This document shows positions 43,239 to 52,765 of a stretch of DNA of 64,000 nt, piece after piece (within the stretch, counting starts at the first letter, position 1; each line of letters starts with the position of its first letter). Both the position numbers and the translations under genes were made by a program. The DNA is from Bacteroidota bacterium (lineage in GTDB: Bacteria; Bacteroidota; Ignavibacteria; Ignavibacteriales; Ignavibacteriaceae), in the NCBI GenBank assembly GCA_021777835.1, contig JAJYDC010000003.1, forward strand, positions 62,001 through 126,000. The letters are read 5' to 3'. The notes below the pieces were generated by a model that worked only from the letters and a program-made list of their open reading frames with translations, ran no database searches and was not told the origin of the DNA.

Positions 43239-45692
43239 TTACATAGATTTAACATTGTCTTTTTTAGCTTCGATAAGCTTAATAGATCTCTGCGCTGCTC
43301 TCACTATGTAATTATTGGTTGCACTTTTTGCGACATTATCTAAAGCTGCAATATCAGATTGATCTCCAAGCCTGCCTAATTCGCCAACAGCAATTAGTCT
43401 AATAAGCCAATAAGAATCGTTAATACTTTTCCTTATTATTTTAAGAGATTCTTCCTTATTTTCTTTTGACATAGCAAGTGAAACTAATGCCCTTATTCTT
43501 AAAGCATCCGGCTGGCCATATTGAAAACATTTTTGTGCTTCGATAAATCCTTTTTTGGGATCAACTTTCATTAAAGCTTGAAGTGCTGCAGTTCGTATTG
43601 CTTCTTGATGAGAATCTATTTTAAGCCCTCTATCTATGTAAGGAATTGCATCTAGCGAATCAACAGCAGCCATGGATGTAATTGCTGCAGCGCGAATAAA
43701 ATAATTTTTCTTATCATTAAATTCTTTCTTTAATAAACCTGAAATATTATTGTCATTCTTAAATTTGCCTAACTGATCTATTGCTTCAACATCAACTCTT
43801 GCATCTTTGTCCTTAGTGGCAGCAATCAAGGCATTTTTAGCTTCGGAAGAGTTAAAATTACCTAATGCTGAAACGCTCGTTTCTCTTACACCCCAAAATT
43901 TATCTTGTTTTGCAGATTCAATTAGTGCAGGGGTAACATCTTTTGTCTTAAGCATTGATAATTGTTTTGCAGCCCAAACCCTTCCTGAAACATCGGGATC
44001 ATTCTTAAGTTGATAAGATAATTCATCCGGCGATTTCTTGAAATTAATTTCTGCAAGTATTGAATGCCCTTCATCAAAGTTTACCATCAATGGTTTCTCA
44101 TTCAGATCAAATGAATAGGAGTTTTTTAATGAATCTACCCATATCTTTTTAGTAATCTTTTGATCGGCGGTGACGATGTAAATATTAACTGGCATTTTAT
44201 AAACTGGGGTAAGGCTGTCAACTTTCTGTGTCTGATCAACGTTAAGATTTAGTTTGTGATTATTCCCGTCATAAGTATAACTCACATCATAAACCGGGTG
44301 ACCGCCTTTGTAGAGCCATTCGTTATAAAACCAATCCAGGTTCTCTCCTGTAGCTTCTCTAACTGCATCTGTAAAATCGTGAGTATCAACATTATGAAAC
44401 TGAAATTTCTTTACATAATATTTTATTGCCTTAAAGAACAAATCATCGCCAAGCATTTCTCTCATCATATTTAGTATTGAAGCGCCTCGCGGATAAATAT
44501 AAACTCCAAAAATGTCGTCGGGTGATTTATATCCATCCCAAACAGTCGGACGGCGCTCAAATTTATCGGCATTTATTACCTGATTATGATCTTTAGTCAT
44601 TTCAAAATTAAAATGATCGTTGCCGAATGCATGCCTTCCATAAAGTGCTTCAAAGAAAGTCGCGAACCCTTCGTTTAGCCAAGCATGTGCCCATGAGCGG
44701 CAGGTAAGGAGATCACCAAACCATTGATGAGCCGTTTCATGAGAAACTAAATCTGTGCTTCTTATTTGCGGTTCTGCGTCAAGGCTGTGAAGTGTATTAT
44801 CGGTTAAAGTAATGGCTGAAACATTTTCCATTCCGCCTTCTGTAAAATTCGATACTGTAGAAAGTGAAAGCTTTTCCCATTCATAATGATGACCAGTTAC
44901 TTCGGAAAAATATTTGAGGATATCAGGTGTATGAGAAAAATTCTCTTTTGCATTCTTTGCATACTTAGGCAGCACATAATAGTATATTGGAACGTCATCC
45001 CACTTATCTTTTAAAATTGAGAATTCTCCGGCAACGATTGAATTTAGGTAAACTACATGCGGTTTATTTTCTACCCACGTAAAGGTTTTGGTTTTATCTT
45101 TTTTATCTGAAGTTTCCTTTTTCAAAAGACCATTTGAAACAACTACCCATTTTTGAGGAACTGTAGCAGTTATGGTGCTTGTTCCGAAATCATCCGGATA
45201 GTCATGACATGGATACCAGTAATGTGCATCTTCAGATTCGCTTTGACTCCATAACTGCGGCGTGCGTTCAGGATATGCGCTGTCAGGCAATACAAAAAAT
45301 ATCCCTCTGCTGGGAATTGTTGAATAGGTAATAGAATAAACAAGTGTATCTTTTAATCCAAAGTCTTTACCAAGCTCAATTGAAAGAGTTTTACCGTCGT
45401 ACTTGAAAGGAACATCAGCATTGTCGAATGCTACTTTATAAATTTTCATATCTGCAGCATCAAGATGCACTGTACTATAGTCCTCTCGCAGCGGAACAAT
45501 TTTTTCCGTAGCAACACCAAGAACTTCCTTTTTATCAAGGTTAAAATGTAAATTAAGATCTAAGTTAACCATGTGAAATTCTCTATTGGGCGCTTGCTGC
45601 TCAATAAACTTATCGGAACTTGAAGTATTTTGAGAAAGCAGAAATTGTGTTGAAAATAAAAGTATAATAACTAAATAGTTTAGCCGTTTCAT
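43239..45692 (-). CDS. M1-family aminopeptidase with C-terminal HEAT repeats
   Basis: 817 aa with a signal peptide (LVIILLFSTQFLLSQ, ~6-20), so it acts outside the cytoplasm. The M1 catalytic domain shows the exopeptidase motif GGMEN (in place of GAMEN) and the zinc site HETAHQWFGD with the third ligand in NEGFATFFE. From ~530 on, HEAT-like repeats occur (RVWAAKQLSML, WGVRETSVSALGNF, ARVDVEAIDQLGKF, FIRAAAITSMAAV, IRLIAVGELGRL). Zinc aminopeptidase for peptide nutrition or turnover. Terminal sequence lacks a T9SS sorting domain. Confidence 0.93.
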   Translation of the reverse strand: MKRLNYLVIILLFSTQFLLSQNTSSSDKFIEQQAPNREFHMVNLDLNLHFNLDKKEVLGVATEKIVPLREDYSTVHLDAADMKIYKVAFDNADVPFKYDGKTLSIELGKDFGLKDTLVYSITYSTIPSRGIFFVLPDSAYPERTPQLWSQSESEDAHYWYPCHDYPDDFGTSTITATVPQKWVVVSNGLLKKETSDKKDKTKTFTWVENKPHVVYLNSIVAGEFSILKDKWDDVPIYYYVLPKYAKNAKENFSHTPDILKYFSEVTGHHYEWEKLSLSTVSNFTEGGMENVSAITLTDNTLHSLDAEPQIRSTDLVSHETAHQWFGDLLTCRSWAHAWLNEGFATFFEALYGRHAFGNDHFNFEMTKDHNQVINADKFERRPTVWDGYKSPDDIFGVYIYPRGASILNMMREMLGDDLFFKAIKYYVKKFQFHNVDTHDFTDAVREATGENLDWFYNEWLYKGGHPVYDVSYTYDGNNHKLNLNVDQTQKVDSLTPVYKMPVNIYIVTADQKITKKIWVDSLKNSYSFDLNEKPLMVNFDEGHSILAEINFKKSPDELSYQLKNDPDVSGRVWAAKQLSMLKTKDVTPALIESAKQDKFWGVRETSVSALGNFNSSEAKNALIAATKDKDARVDVEAIDQLGKFKNDNNISGLLKKEFNDKKNYFIRAAAITSMAAVDSLDAIPYIDRGLKIDSHQEAIRTAALQALMKVDPKKGFIEAQKCFQYGQPDALRIRALVSLAMSKENKEESLKIIRKSINDSYWLIRLIAVGELGRLGDQSDIAALDNVAKSATNNYIVRAAQRSIKLIEAKKDNVKSM

Positions 45693-45773
45693 GTTGCCTT
45701 AGCTCCATTTTTTTGAAATACTACACAATATTACATAATTAATTATAAAATTTATATTGAATTTATCTATCAA

Positions 45774-46565
45774 TTATTGCCGATGTTTTGATATCTTTAA
45801 CATTGGTTCAATAATATCTTCCTGCTTATCGCCATTATACAGTACCTTTGCCAAATACAAGCCCGAAGGCGGAGCAGTAAATTTTGCAGGCTCATTTGAT
45901 AGATTGTTAAGATAATAATCTACATCGTGAATTGATTTCCTGTTTCTTCCAACTTCAACTAGAATACCGGTAACCCTCCTCACCATTTTCCAGATGAAAT
46001 GCGATCCTTGAACATGTATAAGGATTAAATCACCGATTTCTTTAAGCTGAATGTCTTCTACAAGTACCTTTTTCGATTTATCCTCTTTATCCTCTTCAGC
46101 GAATGATGAAAAATCGTGCATACCCTTAAAGAGTTTTGAAGCATCATCCATTGCTTTAAAATTTAATTTATCCTTTATCCACCAAACATAGTTTTTTCCG
46201 AAAGCAGTTCTTCTTCTGGAAATTTGATAGATGTAGCTTCTTGATATTGCATCATGGCGGGCATGAAAATCCGGTGCGGCTTTTTTTATTTCAAGAATAT
46301 TAATATCGTGAGGAAGGATGTCATTAATCTTCAGCTTTAATATTTCCGGCGCAAGCATTGTTTTGGCTTCTAAGTGAGCAACCTGGCAAAGTGCATGGAC
46401 TCCGCTATCTGTTCTTCCGGAGCCCTGAAAATCAAATTTATCATTTCCGAATATTTCGGATAATGCTTTTATTACAGAACCTTGAATTGTCTTGGCGTTA
46501 TTTTGTTTTTGCCATCCGCTGTAGCGTGTGCCGTCATACTCCAGATAGATCTTAAATTTTGACAT
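45774..46565 (-). CDS. truA: tRNA pseudouridine(38-40) synthase TruA
   Basis: 263 aa: LEYDGTRYSGWQKQ at the N-terminus, the catalytic Asp53 in GSGRTDSGVHALCQVAH, FHARHDAISRSYIYQI, and FIWKMVRRVTGILVEVG. Modifies uridines 38-40 of the tRNA anticodon stem-loop. Lies just after queE-queD on the same strand (42-base gap), making a small tRNA-modification group. Confidence 0.96.
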   Translation of the reverse strand: MSKFKIYLEYDGTRYSGWQKQNNAKTIQGSVIKALSEIFGNDKFDFQGSGRTDSGVHALCQVAHLEAKTMLAPEILKLKINDILPHDINILEIKKAAPDFHARHDAISRSYIYQISRRRTAFGKNYVWWIKDKLNFKAMDDASKLFKGMHDFSSFAEEDKEDKSKKVLVEDIQLKEIGDLILIHVQGSHFIWKMVRRVTGILVEVGRNRKSIHDVDYYLNNLSNEPAKFTAPPSGLYLAKVLYNGDKQEDIIEPMLKISKHRQ

Positions 46566-46607
46566 TAATTCAATAAATGTTACTTAAAGTTTAGTAAATG
46601 AGAACTG

Positions 46608-47021
46608 CTAAATAGTAATTTCTTCTTCCGCGTAATCATCGGGAGTTTCGCAAACACGCACTTTAATCTTGTGAATGTTTTTCGGTAGATTAGATTTCCT
46701 AATCTCTTCAAGGAAAAACCTGGTTATGTTTTCTACCGTAGATTGAAAATTAACTATCATCTTCTTTGAATTCATTTTAATTAAGAAATCTATTACTTCT
46801 TTGTCTCCTTCATAAGTAAGGAAGGCGTGATCTAATTTCTCAACAAGCGGCTCTATTGCATCTTTCAAATGATAATAATCCATTACCATTCCGTTTTCCA
46901 TAACGTCGCCTTCAATTTCTACAAGCATTTTATAAGAATGCCCATGTATATTTTTGCATTTGCCGAAATGCTCGGGAAGTCTATGTCCCATTTCCCAATT
47001 AAATTCTTTAGCGATTCTCAT
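46608..47021 (-). CDS. queD: 6-carboxytetrahydropterin synthase QueD
   Basis: 137 aa from the ATG at 47021, which shares its A with the queE stop (TAATG); the longer frame to 47048 adds residues overlapping queE and is less likely. Zinc ligands H13, H26, H28 and catalytic C22 lie in EMGHRLPEHFGKCKNIHGHS. YHLKDAIEPLVEKLDHAFL is the conserved second half. Second step of 7-deazaguanine (queuosine precursor) synthesis from GTP. Confidence 0.94.
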   Translation of the reverse strand: MRIAKEFNWEMGHRLPEHFGKCKNIHGHSYKMLVEIEGDVMENGMVMDYYHLKDAIEPLVEKLDHAFLTYEGDKEVIDFLIKMNSKKMIVNFQSTVENITRFFLEEIRKSNLPKNIHKIKVRVCETPDDYAEEEITI

Positions 47022-47659
47022 TATACACCTTTCGTAGTAGGTTCCCAAATAAATTTGTGCATTTGAAGCTGGAATCTCACATCAAGCTTGTCTTCTAATA
47101 TCCATTCAACTACCCGCACAGGTTCAAGCTCACCAAATACCACCGAGAAAAGTATAATACACTTTTTCGTCAGATTATATTTTTGAAGTATTTCTTTAGT
47201 CCATTCGTAATCCTCCCTTGAACCCAAAACAAATTTAATTTCATCGGAAGACTTAATAAATTCTATGTTTTCATAATGATTCTTTTTGAGCATTCCACTT
47301 GTCGGGCATTTAAGATCCATTATAATCTTTACTCTCGGATCGATTTCCTTGATTGATAAACTTCCGCCCGTTTCAAGAAGAACTTCAAAGCCATCATCAC
47401 ATAATTTACTCATTAAAGTGATTGCTTCGCTCTGGACAAGTGGTTCTCCGCCGGTAATTTCAACTAGTTTACAGTCGAACTTTTTAACTTCCCCAATAAT
47501 TTCTTCAATGGTTAAATCATACCCCTCATAAAAGGCATACTCTGTATCACAGTACTTACATCTGAGATTACAATACGTTAATCTGACAAAAACACATGGA
47601 AGTCCTGCTTTTGTGCTTTCTCCCTGTATAGAGAAGTAGATTTCGTTTACTTTTAACAT
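47021..47659 (-). CDS. queE: 7-carboxy-7-deazaguanine synthase QueE (radical SAM)
   Basis: 212 aa. SIQGESTKAGLPCVFVRL precedes the radical-SAM cluster motif CNLRCKYC (C30, C34, C37; CX3CX2C). LVEITGGEPLVQ is the SAM-binding GGE motif. Third step of the queuosine precursor pathway. Translationally coupled to queD; queC, queF and folE are not in the window. Divergent from rpsT. Confidence 0.95.
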   Translation of the reverse strand: MLKVNEIYFSIQGESTKAGLPCVFVRLTYCNLRCKYCDTEYAFYEGYDLTIEEIIGEVKKFDCKLVEITGGEPLVQSEAITLMSKLCDDGFEVLLETGGSLSIKEIDPRVKIIMDLKCPTSGMLKKNHYENIEFIKSSDEIKFVLGSREDYEWTKEILQKYNLTKKCIILFSVVFGELEPVRVVEWILEDKLDVRFQLQMHKFIWEPTTKGV

Positions 47660-47719
47660 AAATAATTACACAAGTTGAATTTAAGGTTAATTTAGAGCCT
47701 AAATTTAAATAAGTAACAT

Positions 47720-47750
47720 TTGACATCAAACAGCGGTTTGTCTATATTTG
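47720..47750 (+). promoter_or_regulatory. Promoter of rpsT
   Basis: TTGACA (47720-47725), a 17-base spacer, then TATATTTG (47743-47750), which fits both a -10 box (TATATT) and the Bacteroidota -7 box TAnnTTTG. It lies 40 bases before the ATG at 47790. Confidence 0.7.
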
Positions 47751-47789
47751 GACGCAATTTTTCAATATCTATTAAAAGGTTATTATAAT

Positions 47790-48053
47790 ATGGCAAGCCA
47801 CAAATCAGCAAAGAAAAGAATCCGTACTAATGATAGGAAAAGAAAAGTCAATAAAATTGCCGAATCGAAGATTAAAACTGTGGTAAAAAAAGCATTTGAT
47901 GCTAAAGATAAAGAGCTAGCAGAAAAATTATACAAAGATGCAGTTGCAATTCTTGATAGAAGCGCAACAAAAGGACTTCTTCATAGCAACACCGTATCAA
48001 GAAAAAAATCAGCTTTAACTAAGCATGTAAACAGTCTAAAATCAGAAAAATAA
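47790..48053 (+). CDS. rpsT: 30S ribosomal protein S20
   Basis: 87 aa, very basic, helical: MASHKSAKKRIRTNDRKRK, IAESKIKTVVKKAF, LDRSATKGLLHSNTVSRKKS. The frame extends upstream to 47748, but that falls inside the promoter, so the ATG at 47790 is the start. Terminator immediately downstream, so a monocistronic unit. S20 binds 16S rRNA early in 30S assembly. Confidence 0.96.
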   Translation: MASHKSAKKRIRTNDRKRKVNKIAESKIKTVVKKAFDAKDKELAEKLYKDAVAILDRSATKGLLHSNTVSRKKSALTKHVNSLKSEK

Positions 48054-48080
48054 TTTTCTTTTAACTTACCTTTCTATTAT

Positions 48081-48110
48081 AAGGCTCTTTATAAATAAGA
48101 GCCTTTTTTA
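48081..48110 (+). terminator. Rho-independent terminator after rpsT
   Basis: AAGGCTCTT (48081-48089) pairs with AAGAGCCTT (48097-48105), followed by a T-run. Confidence 0.9.
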
Positions 48111-48156
48111 TTTAATAAAACACAGTTAATAATTCCTCTATCTAGCTTAATCTAGC

Positions 48157-49653
48157 TTATAATTCCTCAACTGCATCAATTCCTTCAGGCATAGGGAGAT
48201 AAAACTTTACAGGCTGAATTGAACCGTCTCTCTTTACAAGTCTGTCCACACGTTTTCTTATTATTACACTGTGCTCTATGTGTACGTCGTCTTCAATTAC
48301 TGAACCAAAAATATAACTTGTACCTTTAATTAATACGTGCTTTCCGACCCTAAGTGGATATTCATCACTTCCTGTCATGTTTACGCTTGATTCAATCCTC
48401 GAACCTTCACCGATAATAATATTACCCTTTATTATATCGCCCGATAGTATTTCAACATTGTCTCCTATCAGAAAAGTTTGACCTTCAAAGCTTGAAAGAG
48501 CAACATTTTGACTAACCCGTACATTTTTTCCGAACTGTACGTTGCCTTCGACAAAGACATTCTTCATAAGCTCAAGATTATAATTTAATTTAACACCCTT
48601 ACCAATATGAACGCCCTTGCCAATACTTATATCAAGTGGCACGTTATTACCGTCCATTCGAATTATCTGCTCAACAATGCTTTCGTCAATAAAAAAGTCT
48701 TCGGGGTCATGGATTTCAATTATATCTTTTAATCTTTCATATACTTTATTACGCGCTACATCTGCCATTTCCTTTAATACTGACTTATTATTAAAACCCA
48801 TTACTACATATTGTTCTCTGGGGCTTACAGCCTGTACTGTATAATTCTTCCCATTAAATATCGAGATAAGGTCTGTTATGTAGATTTCATTTTGCGCATT
48901 ATTGCTTGTAATTGAATTAACCAATTCATTTAATTTTTTATATTTGAAAGCATATACACCCGAATTAAATTCCTTATTCTCAATTAACTCTTTCTTTGTA
49001 TATAAATAATTCTTGCTATTGAACTTCACACGGTAGGGAACATCATCTGAAAGTGAAAGAATATCTTTATACTCAATAATTTCTATAACCTTCCCTAAAT
49101 CTATTCCCGAATCAATTCCTTTTTCATCTTTGGATTTCACACGGATAATTCTTCCGTATGAGTTATCCTTCGAATCTCCTTCAAAAATTCCCGTAAGCAC
49201 CATCATGTCGGAGTCACTTTGCAGGAACTCATCTCTAAAGCTTTTCATTGTTTCTGCATTAATTAATCCCATATCGCCGGGCAGTATATAAACTATGCCG
49301 TCAAAGATTTTTGGGTCAATCTTTTTCAAAGCAACCTGAACCGCATGGCCCGTGCCGTTTTGCTTCTCTTGATATGCAAATATTGTCGACTGCCTTTTAC
49401 CAACAACCTTTATAACATCTTCGGCTTTAATTCCGACAACAACTATCAAATTAATATTCGAAATCCCTGTGCGGCATGCATTATAAACACGCTCTACAGT
49501 GGGGATTCCCCATATTTTATGAAGCATCTTGGATCTTTGAGACTTTATTCTCTTACCGTGCCCTGCAGCTAAAATTATTCCTACTTCGTGAACTTCATGG
49601 TCCATCGGTGATGATAATTCTTTAGCTAATTCATGAATTTCTTTTACTTCCAT
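48157..49653 (-). CDS. GlmU-like sugar nucleotidyltransferase with left-handed beta-helix, acetyltransferase motif absent
   Basis: 498 aa. After a 23-residue extension, the nucleotidyltransferase domain starts VGIILAAGHGKRIKSQRSKM (GlmU-type LAAGxGxRMxS...K, with K42), then YQEKQNGTGHAVQVAL (GlmU GTGHA), YILPGDMGLI and INSGVYAFKYK-like NSGVYAFK. Residues ~335-470 are hexapeptide repeats of a left-handed beta-helix. The histidine motif of GlmU's acetyltransferase (HLSYxGD) is not seen, and the end is unrelated (FYLPMPEGIDAVEEL). So it probably makes a nucleotide sugar (UDP-GlcNAc-like) without acetylating. It is upstream-linked to no adjacent operon gene within 60 bases. Confidence 0.82.
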   Translation of the reverse strand: MEVKEIHELAKELSSPMDHEVHEVGIILAAGHGKRIKSQRSKMLHKIWGIPTVERVYNACRTGISNINLIVVVGIKAEDVIKVVGKRQSTIFAYQEKQNGTGHAVQVALKKIDPKIFDGIVYILPGDMGLINAETMKSFRDEFLQSDSDMMVLTGIFEGDSKDNSYGRIIRVKSKDEKGIDSGIDLGKVIEIIEYKDILSLSDDVPYRVKFNSKNYLYTKKELIENKEFNSGVYAFKYKKLNELVNSITSNNAQNEIYITDLISIFNGKNYTVQAVSPREQYVVMGFNNKSVLKEMADVARNKVYERLKDIIEIHDPEDFFIDESIVEQIIRMDGNNVPLDISIGKGVHIGKGVKLNYNLELMKNVFVEGNVQFGKNVRVSQNVALSSFEGQTFLIGDNVEILSGDIIKGNIIIGEGSRIESSVNMTGSDEYPLRVGKHVLIKGTSYIFGSVIEDDVHIEHSVIIRKRVDRLVKRDGSIQPVKFYLPMPEGIDAVEEL

Positions 49654-49717
49654 AATCCCTCTCTATGAACATATTTCGAATTAAATAATTTTTACTCCCA
49701 TTAAACACTAAGTTAGG

Positions 49718-50893
49718 CTATTGTTGCCAAAAATACTTTTTGCCGTTTGAAAATAATACCAACGAAAAAAGTGACAAGAAAAAGGCAAACTCTATAGATA
49801 GTACAGGAGAATCAATAAATCCTGCCGTAACTGCAGAAAGAATTAATGCAGTAAGCGATAGAAGTATCCCAAGCACAAAATTCTTTTCCTCTTCTTTTTT
49901 TTGTTTACTTCGTATTATACTTGTACCATAATAAATTGCAGCGGCAATAATTGCAAGGAAGGATAAAAGTCCAAGCAAGCCGCTTTCAAAATAAACTTGA
50001 ACAAAATCATTATGCCAGCTTCCTATGCCCTTATCAGCTAATTGATTTTTATACGGAAAAATATTGTGAAATGTTCGCGGACCGAAACCTAAAATAGGGT
50101 GAATTAAAGCTAAGTCTTCTGCCCCTTTCATTATAATATTTCTGTCAGACAAAGTGGTCGGGTCTTCAACTCTTTGGGTGATCTCTTTTCTGTTATTTGA
50201 AAATGAAATAAGTGAAATTAAAGCAGTTATAAAAACTATTATAATTGCCGACTTAATATTGATTTTCTTAAAGATTAATGCGGCAATAAAAACTAATCCT
50301 GCAACCGCTACATTAGTGCGCCCCTGTGAGGCTATGATTCCGGAAAGTAATAATGAAATCCCGAGTACCCGGATAATCCAGTTGTATCTCTTTGCTCCCG
50401 GCAATGATGAAACCACACATAAACCCAATGCAGCTAAGAGAAATGACGAATAAGTGGCGTAACCGGATGAGAATGCTTGAGCTCGATCGACAAGTTTTAA
50501 ATTAAATAGCACTAAACCAATTACCGCAACAAGCACTGCACCTGAAATAAACCACAGTACTATTTTTCTGATTTTGTCTTTTTCTAATACCTTTAAGTAA
50601 AAGCTTAAGGAAAAGAAACTAAAATAGAAAAGAGCGTCTTTATAAAAAGATTGATGGCTGACTGACGGGTAGTTCGAAAAAACAATTGAAAGAATTCTAA
50701 TGACGCCGAAAATAATTATAAGCCAGGCGAAAATATCTATTGCCTCCTTTTTGCTTTTTCCCGTTTCAAAAAGCCAAAACAAAGACAATAAGCCTGCAAA
50801 CAGCTGCAGCAGGAATAAGGAAACCATCATACTAAAGACAGTTGCAATTATTAAATAAAAAATAATACTTAGGTTGAATTTAGATGAAATCAT
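49718..50893 (-). CDS. O-antigen ligase/polymerase-like membrane protein (Wzy_C)
   Basis: 391 aa with about ten hydrophobic helices and a periplasmic loop ending HPILGFGPRTFHNIFPY, then SWHNDFVQVYFESGLLGLLSFL, the O-antigen ligase (Wzy_C) signature with its His residues. It attaches or polymerises O-antigen-type glycans at the periplasmic face. Starts 15 bases after msbA, so one operon with the lipid A flippase. Ligase versus polymerase activity is undecided. Confidence 0.85.
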   Translation of the reverse strand: MISSKFNLSIIFYLIIATVFSMMVSLFLLQLFAGLLSLFWLFETGKSKKEAIDIFAWLIIIFGVIRILSIVFSNYPSVSHQSFYKDALFYFSFFSLSFYLKVLEKDKIRKIVLWFISGAVLVAVIGLVLFNLKLVDRAQAFSSGYATYSSFLLAALGLCVVSSLPGAKRYNWIIRVLGISLLLSGIIASQGRTNVAVAGLVFIAALIFKKINIKSAIIIVFITALISLISFSNNRKEITQRVEDPTTLSDRNIIMKGAEDLALIHPILGFGPRTFHNIFPYKNQLADKGIGSWHNDFVQVYFESGLLGLLSFLAIIAAAIYYGTSIIRSKQKKEEEKNFVLGILLSLTALILSAVTAGFIDSPVLSIEFAFFLSLFSLVLFSNGKKYFWQQ

Positions 50894-50908
50894 AATTGCA
50901 AATTAAAT

Positions 50909-52765
50909 TTAATCCCTGAACTGCATTTCATAAAATTTTCTATATAATCCATTGGCATCATTAATCAATTCATCATGCGTACCGGTCTGAATTATTGAAC
51001 CCCTATCTAATACTAAAATCTTTGTTGCATTTCTAATTGTGCTTAGCCTATGAGCAATAACAAAAGTGGTGCGGTTTACCATCAATCTTTCAATAGCTTC
51101 TTGAACAAGAAGCTCGGATTCATTATCAAGAGCTGATGTTGCCTCATCAAAGATCATGATCTCGGGATTTTTCAGTAAAGCTCTTGCAATAGAAAGTCTC
51201 TGCCTCTGTCCTCCTGAAATCTTTAATCCTCTTTCCCCAATAATAGTCTCATAGCCGTCAGGCATTTCCATTATGAAGTTATGAGCATTTGCAGTTTTTG
51301 CAGCTTCAATTATCTTTTCCATTGGATAATTTCCAAGTCCGTATGCTATATTGCTTTTAATACTCTCATTAAATAAAAATGTTTCCTGTGTAACTATTCC
51401 AAGCAATTGACGAAGGCTTTGAAGGTTCACGTCTCTGATATCAACTCCGTCAATTAAAATTCTTCCCGAAGTAGGATCAAAGAATCTTGGGATTAAGTCG
51501 ACAAGAGTAGATTTGCCTCCTCCGCTAGGACCTACGAGCGCAATTATTTCGCCGCGCTTAACAGAGAAATTCAAGTCACTTAAAACTAAATCATTTGAAT
51601 CTTCATAATGAAAAGCAAGATGATCGAAAACAACCGAATCCTTAAACCCGGTCAATTCGATAGCTTGCGGCTTGTCTTTTATTGAAGGTTCAGTATCTAT
51701 AATTTCAAAAATCCTATCGCCTGCAGCGCTTGATTCCTGAATACGATTGTTCACTGTGCTTAGTTCTTTAATAGGCGGCATTAGCTGAAATATCGCAAAA
51801 AGAAATCCAAAAAATTCACTTGCCTTCAATGTATTACTTTGAAGTACGAGAACTCCTCCGTAATAAATAATTACTGCGCCGACGGTTACGCTTAAAAATT
51901 CAGTTAGCGGGGAAGAAGCATTTCTGATTCTATAAATCCTTAACATTGTCTTGAAAAAGCTTTGGGTTTCGGTAGTAAACTTCTTATTCTCATAGTCTTC
52001 CATTCCAAAAGCCTTAACAATCTTAACTCCGGATATAGTCTCCTGGAGAATGCTTGTTATATCTGCCATTTTAGCCTGTACGATAGAGCTATATTTCCTT
52101 AGCTTTAATCCGATCCCGGCAATAATCAGCATCGAAAAGGGGAGAACAACAAAGGATAGCAAAGTAAGCTTCCAGCTTATGCTTAGTGCAATCCCTACTA
52201 AAACAATTATGGTTAATGGTTCTCTAATTAAATTCAGAAATGCTGCTGATATGCTGTTCTGTACAACGGTAACATCATTAGTAATCCTTGAGATCAAATT
52301 TCCGATTCTCTCCTGTTTGAAGTAACTCATCGGCAGCTGATGAAGATGCATATAAGCTTTATTGCGTATATCTTTCATCGTGCCCTGCTCAACGTAAGAA
52401 AGAAAATACGCCTGTAGATAACCGAAAATATTTTTAAGCAGAAATGTAAATACAACTAATAGACATATTCTAAAAAGCGCCTCAATTTTATCGCCGCTAA
52501 ATACAAAACTGTTAAATGATGTAATTACACTATGCCCAATTCTGACTGCCCAATCCGGAAGAACACTTGTTGCATTTTGTAAAGAGGCTGGTTGCTGAAC
52601 TGTTTCTTGTTTCCCCGGTTGCTGAAATAATGTATCAAGAAGCGGGATAGTTAGATAGACAGAAAGAGCATTTAGAATTGCAAAGAGTATAGTACATATA
52701 ATTGAAATTACTAGGTGCTTCCAATAAGGTTTTACAAAAGATAATATTCTAATATATGTTTTCAT
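50909..52765 (-). CDS. msbA: MsbA-like lipid A/ABC exporter
   Basis: 618 aa. Transmembrane domain ~1-335 with six helices; nucleotide-binding domain ~365-618: Walker A GPSGGGKST, signature ISGGQRQRLSIARAL, Walker B IMIFDEATSALD, H-loop VIAHRLSTIRNA. A Gln/Pro-rich loop (~48-65) is inserted between helices 1 and 2. Its ATG shares a base with the stop of the upstream lipoprotein gene (TAATG). Expected to flip lipid A core across the inner membrane; other multidrug exporters look similar, but context (O-antigen ligase) supports MsbA. Confidence 0.88.
   Translation of the reverse strand: MKTYIRILSFVKPYWKHLVISIICTILFAILNALSVYLTIPLLDTLFQQPGKQETVQQPASLQNATSVLPDWAVRIGHSVITSFNSFVFSGDKIEALFRICLLVVFTFLLKNIFGYLQAYFLSYVEQGTMKDIRNKAYMHLHQLPMSYFKQERIGNLISRITNDVTVVQNSISAAFLNLIREPLTIIVLVGIALSISWKLTLLSFVVLPFSMLIIAGIGLKLRKYSSIVQAKMADITSILQETISGVKIVKAFGMEDYENKKFTTETQSFFKTMLRIYRIRNASSPLTEFLSVTVGAVIIYYGGVLVLQSNTLKASEFFGFLFAIFQLMPPIKELSTVNNRIQESSAAGDRIFEIIDTEPSIKDKPQAIELTGFKDSVVFDHLAFHYEDSNDLVLSDLNFSVKRGEIIALVGPSGGGKSTLVDLIPRFFDPTSGRILIDGVDIRDVNLQSLRQLLGIVTQETFLFNESIKSNIAYGLGNYPMEKIIEAAKTANAHNFIMEMPDGYETIIGERGLKISGGQRQRLSIARALLKNPEIMIFDEATSALDNESELLVQEAIERLMVNRTTFVIAHRLSTIRNATKILVLDRGSIIQTGTHDELINDANGLYRKFYEMQFRD

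Noticed and set aside
48140-48176. Short direct repeats (TCTAGCTTA and TAATTCCTC twice) at the end of the GlmU-like gene
   Set aside because: Too short and partly within the coding end; likely a local duplication without function.
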